Positions 45,160 to 54,800 of a stretch of 55,533 bases of DNA are shown here, piece by piece. Origin of the DNA: Helicobacter brantae. GTDB taxonomy: Bacteria; Campylobacterota; Campylobacteria; Campylobacterales; Helicobacteraceae. The DNA lies in assembly GCF_003364205.1 (NCBI RefSeq), contig NZ_NXLV01000010.1:1-55533 (forward strand). Reading direction: 5' to 3'. The position numbers and the translations under genes are program-made. Within the stretch, counting starts at the first letter, position 1. Each line of letters begins with the position of its first letter. The notes beneath the pieces were generated by a model. That model saw nothing but the letters and a program-made list of their open reading frames with translations, was not told the DNA's origin and searched no databases.

Positions 45160-45759
45160 ATGAAGACATATATCACAAAACTATTTTTTGGGATATGTGT
45201 TGCCTTGTTTTTAAGTGCGTGTTCCTCAACTTCAGAGGGGTGGAACAACTTCCTCTCAATGTTTGACAAATCTCAGCCAGTCGATCCCAATTCTTTGGAA
45301 TCCCTAGCCCATGTGTCAGGAACAAAACTTTTGCTTATCAATACTCCTGCCATCAAATTCTATGATTTGGCTGTGATAAGGTTTTCTTATTATGCAATTC
45401 ATGTTGATCTCTTCCAAATGGGGACTCCAATCGGAGCCCTTGAAATCAGCAAAAATGAAGTCTGCTTTCAAGGAGAATGTGCTCCAAAGTCTTTGGCAGC
45501 AAGGAAGATTTTTGGTGAAGTGAGTTATGGAGATCTTTTTGATGATATTTTCTTCTCTGCTGATATTTTCGGAGGAAAAGGACTAAGAATCACCAAAGAG
45601 GGAGTGCTAACTCAACGCTTCTTACTCAATAACCAAGAGATTTTGTATGAGAGAACAAATGAATACACCCTTTTCAAAAATCTCACCAAAGGGATTGTGA
45701 TTTCTATCCAAAATTACTCATTTCCCAATATGAATCCCCCCAATCCAAGACAGCGATAA
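45160..45759 (+). CDS. Lipoprotein, function unknown
   Basis: A 199-residue lipoprotein with signal MKTYITKLFFGICVALFLSAC, where Cys 21 is the lipid site after LSA. The mature part contains KFYDLAVIRFSYYAIHVDLFQMG and a Cys pair CFQGEC in a beta-rich domain. I recognise no enzymatic motif. Pairing with the LPP20/FlgP-like gene, 14 bases upstream, matches an H. pylori gene order (HP0837-HP0838), so a flagellar or envelope role is inferred. Confidence 0.78.
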   Translation: MKTYITKLFFGICVALFLSACSSTSEGWNNFLSMFDKSQPVDPNSLESLAHVSGTKLLLINTPAIKFYDLAVIRFSYYAIHVDLFQMGTPIGALEISKNEVCFQGECAPKSLAARKIFGEVSYGDLFDDIFFSADIFGGKGLRITKEGVLTQRFLLNNQEILYERTNEYTLFKNLTKGIVISIQNYSFPNMNPPNPRQR

Positions 45760-45777
45760 GCACACAAAGGAGAGAGA

Positions 45778-46719
45778 ATGAAGCACTTTTTAAGCCTTAA
45801 AGACTTTAGCAAAAATGAGATTTTAGAGATTATCACCCTAGCCCAGCAAATCAAAAAAGACTTCAAAAACAATATTCCCACCCCACTAATGCCTCAAAAA
45901 ATCCTAGCAATGATTTTTGAGAAAAACTCCACTCGCACAAGAGTGAGCTTTGAATCAGGGATTTATCAGCTTGGAGGAGTGGGATTGTTTCTTTCAAGCA
46001 ATGACATTCAACTCAGCCGTGGAGAGCCTATCAAAGACACAGCAAGGGTGATTAGCTCAATGGTGGATATGATTATGATTCGCACTTTTGAGCATTCACG
46101 CCTTGAGGAGTTTGCCTCTTACTCTAGTGTGCCTGTTATCAATGGATTAAGCGATAGCTATCACCCTGTTCAGCTTTTGGCAGATTATCTCACGATGCTT
46201 GAGTGTGGCATAAGCCTTGAGGGAGAGAAACCTATCGCTACCTATATTGGAGATGGCAACAATATGGCTCACTCTTGGCTGATGCTTGCCTCAAAGCTTG
46301 GATTTGATCTAAGGATTGCTACACCCAAAGGCTATGAGGTTGATAGCGAGATTCTCTCCCTAGCCCTTAGCTTTGCCAAAGAAAGTGGAGCTTCAATCCT
46401 CACAACACACAACCCCAAAGAAGCCATAGAGGGGTGCAATGTGGTAACTACTGATACTTGGATTTCTATGGGGCAAGAGAGTGAAAAAGAGAAAAAAATC
46501 AAAGCTTTTGAGGGCTTTGAAGTCAATGAGGAGTTAATGAGCTTGGCTCAAAGTAATGCTATCTTTTTGCACTGCCTCCCTGCTTATCGAGGATATGAGG
46601 TGAGTGAGGGAGTGCTAGAGGGAGCTCAAAGCCGAGTTTTCCTAGAAGCTGAAAATCGATTGCACGCACAAAAGGGAATAATGGTATATTTGCACCAACA
46701 AAAGGAGAGAAAATGTTAG
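45778..46719 (+). CDS. argF: Ornithine carbamoyltransferase
   Basis: A 313-residue enzyme that makes citrulline from ornithine and carbamoyl phosphate. The carbamoyl phosphate motif STRTR is at residues 51-55, [12 protein letters not shown] near 143, and the ornithine-binding HCLPAYRG near 264. Length is normal. The ribosome-binding site aaaggagagaga precedes the ATG. Its end overlaps the DUF2603 gene by seven bases. Confidence 0.95.
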   Translation: MKHFLSLKDFSKNEILEIITLAQQIKKDFKNNIPTPLMPQKILAMIFEKNSTRTRVSFESGIYQLGGVGLFLSSNDIQLSRGEPIKDTARVISSMVDMIMIRTFEHSRLEEFASYSSVPVINGLSDSYHPVQLLADYLTMLECGISLEGEKPIATYIGDGNNMAHSWLMLASKLGFDLRIATPKGYEVDSEILSLALSFAKESGASILTTHNPKEAIEGCNVVTTDTWISMGQESEKEKKIKAFEGFEVNEELMSLAQSNAIFLHCLPAYRGYEVSEGVLEGAQSRVFLEAENRLHAQKGIMVYLHQQKERKC

Positions 46720-47111
46720 ATTTAAATCAACACATCGCAAGTGGCAATCTCAAGCAAATTGATGAAACCCACCTAAGTGTCGAGCTAAGTGAGGGAAAGC
46801 TTAGCGACTCAAAACCTTGCTTTGTCTGTGATGAGAGTGGAGAGGAGTATGTCATCATCTCCTCAAAGATTCTCAAAAATCTCTTAGAGAGTATGAAAAA
46901 GGCACAAGAAGAGCGATTTGCTATCTCTTTGGAAAAAGACATCGCCAACCTTATGCCCCTAGACTTTGAAGATGTGCTAAGCGTGGCAAAAAGCAAACTC
47001 ACAGAGCTTAACCTTGACATCTCCCAAGTCAATACACTAGAACTCATCAAAGAAATCAAAAAAGAACACCCCAATCTTTTTTTCAATCTTGATGACTACC
47101 TAAGGAAATAA
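46713..47111 (+). CDS. DUF2603 family protein
   Basis: A 132-residue acidic cytoplasmic protein, without signal or membrane segment, matching the DUF2603 family restricted to Campylobacterota and typically encoded just upstream of hemN. A central [10 protein letters not shown] segment contains two Cys. Function is unknown. It overlaps argF by seven bases and precedes hemN by one base, so is likely cotranslated with both. Confidence 0.8.
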   Translation: MLDLNQHIASGNLKQIDETHLSVELSEGKLSDSKPCFVCDESGEEYVIISSKILKNLLESMKKAQEERFAISLEKDIANLMPLDFEDVLSVAKSKLTELNLDISQVNTLELIKEIKKEHPNLFFNLDDYLRK

Positions 47112-47112
47112 A

Positions 47113-48483
47113 ATGATAGATTTTGAAAAATTTGCCAAATACTCCAAAGCAGGGCCACGATACACAAGCTATCCCACAGCCAATGAGTTTCACTCCAACT
47201 TCACTCATCTTGACTATCAAAAAGCTTTAGTTCAATCCAATTCTAGTAATCTCCCTCTCTCACTCTATCTCCACCTTCCATTCTGTCGAAGTGCGTGTTA
47301 TTTTTGTGGGTGCAATGTGATTTATACAAGCAAAGAAGAGAACAAAACCCTCTATATCCCCTATTTACGCAAAGAGCTTGAAATCCTTAAGCAGTTTTTG
47401 GATACCAAACGAGAGGTGATTCAGCTTCATTTTGGTGGAGGGACTCCGACATTTTTCAATGCCAATGAGTTAAAAGAAGTGATTGCTTTACTCAAAGAAA
47501 CTTTCCCCAACTTCTCAAGCCAAGCAGAAGTCAGCTGTGAGATTGATCCTAGATTTTTTACAGAGGAGCAAATGCAAGTGCTAAAAGAAGGGGGATTTAA
47601 TCGTGTGAGCTTTGGGGTGCAAGACTTTGATCCCCAAGTGCAAAAAGCAATCCACAGAATCCAAAGCGTTGAGCTAGTGCAAAACGCTGTAAAAATCGCT
47701 AGAAGTTTTGCAATCAACTCAATCAACTTTGATTTGATTTATGGCTTGCCCTATCAAGACCTCCAAACCTTTAGTCAAACACTCCAAAAAGTGCTAACTC
47801 TCTCTCCTGATAGATTGGCAATCTTTAATTACGCTCACGTGCCTTGGATGAAAAAGACGATGAGAAAGATTGATGAAACCACACTTCCCTCTCCCAAAGA
47901 GAAGTTAAAAATCCTAGAGTTTATGATCTCATTCCTCTCAAACAATGGCTATGAGCTAATCGGAATGGATCACTTTGCTAAGAGAAATGATGAACTTTAC
48001 CTTGCCAAAGAGAGAGGAGAGCTAAGACGCAATTTCCAAGGATATACCACCAAAGGATTCTCTCAAACCGTGGGAATTGGACTAACTAGCATTAGTGAAG
48101 GGCTAGATTATTATGCACAAAATCACAAAGACTTATGCGAATACCAAAAAGCCCTAGATGAGGGGATATTGCCTACAAGCAAAGGGATTTGGCTAAGTGA
48201 GGAAGATAGACTAAGAAAAGAAGTGATTATGCAGATTATGAATAATCTCTATCTGGATTTTTCAATGATACAGAAGCGTTTTGCAATCGATTTCAAATCT
48301 CATTTCTCCCACGCTCTCTCAGCCCTCAAACCCTATGAAGAAGCAGGATTGCTAGAGCTAGGAGAGAACTACCTCAAAGCCACACCTACAGGAGGAATGC
48401 TTATCCGAAATATTGCAATGGAGTTTGATGGCTTTCTTCAAAACACCCCTATTGGAGAAAACAAATTTAGCAAAACCCTCTAA
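47113..48483 (+). CDS. hemN: Oxygen-independent coproporphyrinogen III oxidase
   Basis: A 456-residue radical-SAM enzyme that converts coproporphyrinogen III to protoporphyrinogen IX in haem synthesis without O2. The iron-sulfur motif CRSACYFCGC (residues 58-67, Cys 58, 62, 65) and GPRYTSYPTA near the N-terminus are diagnostic of true HemN. HFGGGTPTF, IDPRFF and NFDLIYGLPYQ follow. It supplies haem for c-type cytochromes such as the one at 19645. Confidence 0.95.
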   Translation: MIDFEKFAKYSKAGPRYTSYPTANEFHSNFTHLDYQKALVQSNSSNLPLSLYLHLPFCRSACYFCGCNVIYTSKEENKTLYIPYLRKELEILKQFLDTKREVIQLHFGGGTPTFFNANELKEVIALLKETFPNFSSQAEVSCEIDPRFFTEEQMQVLKEGGFNRVSFGVQDFDPQVQKAIHRIQSVELVQNAVKIARSFAINSINFDLIYGLPYQDLQTFSQTLQKVLTLSPDRLAIFNYAHVPWMKKTMRKIDETTLPSPKEKLKILEFMISFLSNNGYELIGMDHFAKRNDELYLAKERGELRRNFQGYTTKGFSQTVGIGLTSISEGLDYYAQNHKDLCEYQKALDEGILPTSKGIWLSEEDRLRKEVIMQIMNNLYLDFSMIQKRFAIDFKSHFSHALSALKPYEEAGLLELGENYLKATPTGGMLIRNIAMEFDGFLQNTPIGENKFSKTL

Positions 48484-48492
48484 GGAGAAGAA

Positions 48493-48738
48493 GTGGAGCA
48501 AGTGTGTATCAAATGTGCCAAGTGCAACCCCATCTGCCCTACTTTTATCTCTAGTGGAGATGAAACCTACTCTCCTAGAGGTTATCTCCACCTCTGCTCT
48601 CTCCCACCCTTTCCAAATACCTCTGCTATCCTCTCCACTTGCACACTTTGTGGTGAGTGTGAAAAACTCTGCCCACTCAATCTCCCTATTACAAAAATAA
48701 TAAAAGAGAAGAGAATGTCTATAAAGCCCCAAATCTAG
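48493..48738 (+). CDS. 2[4Fe-4S] ferredoxin-like protein, probably truncated GlpC
   Basis: An 81-residue protein from GTG 48493 (ctaaggagaagaa before it). Two cluster motifs are seen, CIKCAKCNPICP at residues 5-16 and CTLCGECEKLCP near 50-61, as in the N-terminal domain of GlpC-type subunits. H. pylori has a full-length GlpC-like gene after hemN, so this looks like a remnant: the CCG domains expected downstream are missing. A second frame overlapping the end reads KAPNLVALRLF and then through the C11 tract to TAG 48837-48839, suggesting a frameshift near the end of the ferredoxin part. A small functional ferredoxin cannot be excluded. Confidence 0.7.
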   Translation: MEQVCIKCAKCNPICPTFISSGDETYSPRGYLHLCSLPPFPNTSAILSTCTLCGECEKLCPLNLPITKIIKEKRMSIKPQI

Positions 48739-48778
48739 TGGCTTTAAGGCTATTTAATCACAAAGATTATAAATCCTT

Positions 48779-48789
48779 CCCCCCCCCCC
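48779..48789. repeat. C11 tract upstream of the autotransporter promoter
   Basis: Eleven C, about 40 bases upstream of the -10-like TAGAAT of the autotransporter gene and within the decayed 3' part of the ferredoxin/GlpC-like gene. Confidence 0.95.
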
Positions 48790-48828
48790 ACCTAGAGAAA
48801 ATCTCTTGCAAAAGATTAAAAAATCTGA

Positions 48829-48834
48829 TAGAAT
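48829..48834 (+). promoter_or_regulatory. Probable autotransporter promoter, -10 box
   Basis: TAGAAT preceded by TCTGA, 43 bases before ATG 48878. aaagg at 48866-48870 is the ribosome-binding site. Confidence 0.5.
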
Positions 48835-48877
48835 ATTAGCTTTACTTTCAATCCAAATTTAACACAAAGGAAAAATA

Positions 48878-51800
48878 ATGACTAAAAAGAATAAAACTCT
48901 AGGGGGGGGGGGGCAGAGTAAAAAACTAGCCCTTTCAGTATCTAAAGGCTTCAGACCTCTTGTAGCCACTTCTTTGGCTTTGGCTTTGGGTGTGAGTGTG
49001 GCAGTAGCAAATCCTACAACTACCATAGACAGCAGTAGCAATACCAATATCACTTGGACAACTACCGACAATATCAGCACTACAACATATGAAACGCTTA
49101 CATTTAAAAATGGCGTTAGCTCTTCTACAAGTGGAACAAATCAAATCATCGGCTTTACTAGTTCAGCACAAGTCGATGGCAATGGCAATAGTCTTCAAAT
49201 GGGTAGCAGTGGCACTGGAACAATAGAGTTTAGATATGCAAATGGAAGCAATATCACTACAAGCCTTAATCTAGGCAATATCACCACAACAACAAACTAT
49301 GCCCTATATGGAAATATCTATGTTGGAACAGGAGGTAATGCAAACAACCGATTTACAGGGGATTTTGGTGGTAAAGGAGTGAAGGGCAACATCACTCTTG
49401 ATGGGAGCAATGGAATTTCTACACTCATTTTTAGTGGTAGCGATAGTGAAATCTTAGGCAACCTTACACTTCAGGGTAATGGAACAAAAGAAATCAATAT
49501 GAAAGGTAACACCTCATCAATCGGCATACAAAATACAAGTTGGTGGACAATCTCCTCTACAGGTGGAGCAACCACAATCAACTTCAGCAATGCTACAACA
49601 GAGAACTCCACCAATACTGCAAACTCAACAATCTATGGGGGGATAAAATCCACAGGAAGTGGTTCTCTTACCCTCAATGCAAACTCTCTCACCATCACCG
49701 ATCACCTATTTTCTCAAGGCAATGCCAAAAACTATATCAACACAGCATCAAATCTGACAATCAATGGTTTTATACGAACTTTTAAGAATGGAAGCACGGG
49801 AGGAAACTACATTGTTGTTGATAGTGATATGTCAGTCAATGGAATTGATGCCTACGATCAAAATCCCACAGATAGCAACACACAATTTCACTCCAATCTC
49901 TTATGGATAGGTGGGAAACTCACTCTTACCACAAACAATTCACTCAATGCCAATTGGGGGAATGGTTTTAATGGCAATACCCAAACTGGAAGACCGACAG
50001 AAAACTGGGGGTTTAAAACCTTAAGTGCTTTTGGAGGCGTAACTAATGTTGTCATTGCTGGTGAGATTGATTTCTCAGCCTATCAAAATGCAAGCTCTCA
50101 AACTTATCTTTTTGCCAAAGAAGATGGTGGACAAAACACTGGACAAAATCACTTGATTCTCACAGACAGCACAAAAACTTTCAATTTTGTAAGTGCTGGT
50201 AACTTTGTAGCTGATTTAACAGTGCAAAATGGTGGAAATGGATTAAGTCTTGCAGGAACAAACAATATCGGGAGTGAGACAAGCAGAGTTACAATATATG
50301 CTGATAACTCCCTAAGTAGTGGAACAGGGACCTCTACTTTTAATCGTTTGCAATTTGGAGAAAACTCTGTCAATACTCTCTATCTTGATAATTTAAAGGT
50401 ATATGGAAAGATAGGAGCAGGTGAAGGAGGAACTCACAATATTTTGAGCTTTGATAATACAAGTGGAGAATCTACAATTGATATAAACAATCTAATCGCA
50501 GAATCTTCAGGGCAAAACTATATAGGAAAAAATCTTATCACTTTTGATTCTTCTAAGACAACTAATGATAATCGCGATACACAAAAAAAGGGATTATTGC
50601 CCAATACGACATATTTCAACTCAAGCTCTGATAAAAGATTTTCTCTCAAAAGTGCTGATGGGATTATGGTAGAAGATACGAAAGCCAATGTAGCAAAAAT
50701 CACAGTCAATACAGAACTTTCAGCCAAAAGTAGTGGGCAAAACTACATCAATATCACAGGAGATCTTGATGTGAAAGCAGGTGGATTGTCTTCAGCAGGG
50801 ACAAACTATATCATCGCAAACAATATCAGTATTGTTGGAAATATCAATGCAAATGGAGGGACAAATAAAACTTCAGCACTTGGAACAACGACACTTGCAG
50901 GAAGTATTAGTGCAAGTGGAGGGGGAAACAACTCAATAACAACCAATACTTTTAGTGGAAGTGCAACCTCAATTACAGCCAACAATGCTACAAATACGAT
51001 ACACTCCACAGGTGAGGGAAATCTTGTAATCACTCAAGGAATTTCTACTTCAACATACACTAATAGTCAAAAAGGAAACACTATCACCCTTGCCAATGGT
51101 GATTTAAGCATTGGAGCTTTTAATTCTGGAAATACCGATGGCTCATCTCTGTATGCTTGGAATGGTGGCAATAGCAACACTATCAATCTAGCAAAAGATG
51201 GAGCGATTCTGACTTTAGGTGGGGCTATCACTTCAGGAGGTGGAAGTCAAAATGGCAACACCATCAATTTCAATGGAACTAGTGGTATCTTAAAGTCTAG
51301 CAGTGGAGATTCTATCTCTGCAAGTGGAATTACAAATATCGATGCAACTTCACTCACAATCCAAGATAATGACTCAGGCACTGGAACTCTTACTACTTCA
51401 GGTGGGACAACAAATCTCACTTTTAAAGACAGCACCGATGGTAGTCTAAATGGAAATATCACAACCACAGGTGGGACAACAAATCTTGTGCTAAAAGATA
51501 GTCAGTCTTATAGTATTGTAGGAACTCTCTCTACTTCAGGAGGAGGAAAAAATATTATTGATCTTACAAGCAAAAGTGCAACGATTAGCACAGACCTCAA
51601 TTTCTCAGGAAGCGAGAGTATTTCTAGTGGTGCAGGAAATATTATCAATATTGGAAGTGGCAAAACTCTAACGTTTAGTGATAGTAGTGGCACTCCTAGC
51701 ACAAAACAAATCTCTACCACAGCAGGAGCAACCACGCTTAACTTCAATGGAGCTAATGCAGGATTGAGTGGTAATGTTTCTACAAGTGGTGGAACTACAA

Positions 51801-54800
51801 ATATCAATTTCAAAAACACTTCTAGTATCACAGGAACACTTGCTACTTCAGATAATGGAACTACAAACATTGCAGTAACTGATGGAATGAATGGAACAAT
51901 CAGTGGAGCAGTAACAGCAGGTGGAGAAGCTATGAATATCAACTTCTTGGCTGGAAGTGAGGCAACAACTCTCACACTTGGAAGCAGTGGTAATGGAACT
52001 CTCTCTACCACAGCAGGAACTACTGCAATCAACTTCAATGGAAGCAATGGTGTTCTTAGTGGTTTGGTTAATACCAATGGAAGTAATGCCATTACAACAA
52101 TTACTATCGCAGATAATAGTGGTGGGACAATCAGTGGAGCTGTAAGCACAAATACCACTAATGGAACTACAAATATCAGCTTTGCTAGTGGAACTAATGC
52201 AAAATCCCTTACTCTCAATGGAAATGCAAACACAATCACAAGCATCAATCTAGGAAGTGAATCCACTCCCACTTCCACAAACAATACGCTTATTCTCTCC
52301 ACAGGAAACACTACAATTAGCACACCCACAAGCATTGCAAACAATCAAGCTCTAACATTTGATTTGAAAGATGGTGTCAATCTTACAAACAATATTGCCA
52401 ATGCAGGGACTACAAATCTTGAATTCAATGGAAGTGATGGAATCCTAACAGGGACAATCAGCACCACAGCAGGGACTACAACCATCAAGATTGCAGAGGG
52501 CAAAAGTGGGACAATCACAGGAGTCACCTCTTTGAGTGGTGGAGCAAATAATGTAACTATTGGCAATGGTGGAACTCTCACCTTGCAAGGTGCGACAAAT
52601 GCCCTTACAAGTGTTAGCTCTACTACAAGTGGGACACTTAGTCTTGATGGTGCTTCAAATGATAATGGAGTTAGTGCTAGTGTGGCAAATGCGATTGAAA
52701 ACAATACCACTACTCTCAACTTCAATGGTGCAAGTGGCAAAAAAGCAGAGATGACTCTAGCTAGTGGTGGTAATGAACTCAAAGCAATCACTTTAGGAAG
52801 TGGTGCAGTAGAGAATAAACTTATCCTCTCTGCAGGAAGCACAAGCATTCAATCAGCCCTAGCCATTGCAGAAAATCAAGCTCTCACTTTTAGTCTATCA
52901 GGAGATGCAGAACTTTCTACTTCAGGTATCACTACCACACAAGGAAGCTCTACAATCTCTGTGAGCGGAACTAATATAATCAGTGGAAGTGGAAATATTG
53001 GCATCACAAATCTTGTGATGGAAGCTCAGCCCTCCAATACAGCTTCACTGACTTTCAAAAACGCACAAAGCACATTTGACACTCTTTCAACCACCATAAA
53101 TGATAGCAACTCCCAAACCTATAATCTCACTTTGGACAATGGCTCAACACTTCTTAAGTTTGGCACAACAAATGGAGAAGCCACACTCAATGAAGTTACC
53201 TTCAGTGGAACAGGACAAACCCTAGAGTTTGCTGGAGGAGAGACAACAATCTCTGCTATCACTACAAGCACTGATTCTACCCTCAAGCTTTCATCAGGAA
53301 CGGGTGAGACAAACTCTCCTTTAAACAACACAAGAGTAAAAGTCAACAATTCTGGAAGCAATCTTAAAGTTGCCTTTGAAGGTGGAAAAGCAAACGATCA
53401 GCTTCACCACTCAACACTTGTTCTCACAAATTCTTCCAACACTCTAGAGTCAGTAGTAAGTAACGCCAAGAATGCTGTAATTTCACTAAGTGATAGTGCA
53501 GGAGCGACAATTACCTCCACTACAATCCAAACAAATTCCTCTCTTACTTTTGCTTTCACAGGAAGTGGAACATCAAATATTGTACTTACAGGTGGAGTCA
53601 GCGTAGGAAGTGGCTCTACCTTTGGTATCTCTTTGGGTGGAAGTGATGAGAAAACAATCACAGGAGATATCACCTTTGCAGAACACTCAACACTTTTGAT
53701 TGATTTTCAAAATGGAAATACTGCTAATGCCACAATTAGCACCAAAAATAGTGGGGATAGTTCAGCCAACACAAATGGCATCACTATTGGAACAAATAGA
53801 AATTCTATCATCAACTTCCATGGAAGCAATAGTGGACAGCTCAATGGTAGTGGTATTGTCATTGATGGTGGAAATAGTGAAATCAACTTCATTGGAACAG
53901 CTACAATGGATGGTGTAACACTTACTAGTGGAATTAACACTTTCAATGTCTATGGATCAGAAGATAGTGAGAGTGCAATTACAGGGACAATCAAAGATGC
54001 AAGTGCAAATCTAGGAGGCATAGAAAACACTATCAATCTTGCAGACTATGCAATCCTTAAGATTGGAGAAGGTGGGAGTAGTTCACTTACGACAAACTCA
54101 AGCAATACTATCAACTTCAATGGAATTGAAGGAACGATACAAGGTGGGCTTATCACAAATGCCAATGCCTCAACGACTCTTAACTTCGGCTCTGATATAA
54201 ACGATGATTCTGGCTCTATCACTGCCACAATCACAGGAACTATCACAAATTCAGATGACACTCAAGAGCAATACAATGGAGGGGAAAACCTCTTTAATAT
54301 CAAAGCCAAAAATGTAACATTTAAGAATGGGGATAGTGGTTTGGTATTTGCAAATGGGTTAAACATTATTAATTTTAAGAATATTTCCACAAATGGTGCG
54401 ACACTCACTTGGCAAGATAACACTCAAGCAATAAAAACCACAGGTGGAAACACAGAAATCAACTTCACAAATAGTGGGACAATTAGTGGAGGAGTTAGCA
54501 CGAGTGGAGGAATTACACAAATCAATATTGAAAATAGCAAAATTGCAAATATTTCTGCTCTAAACACAAGTGATAAGGGAGCAACATTTATCAATTTCAA
54601 TGGAAACACAGGAACTCTAAAAAGTGCCATCACTACAAGTGGAGGAAAAACAACACTAGAGCTTACAGATGGACAAACAGCAACTATCACGGGTTCTATG
54701 ACTACAAGTGGAGGAATTACAGAAATCTCTTTTGCTGGGGTTTCTAAACTCTCTATAAGCGGTGATATCTCTACCACAGATTCAGGAACTACAAATATCA

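Noticed and set aside
48902-48913. Possibility that the right-hand autotransporter is OFF
   Set aside because: Twelve G keep the frame from ATG 48878 through to the pre-barrel segment at the window end, with the same codon phase at 48878 and 55460.
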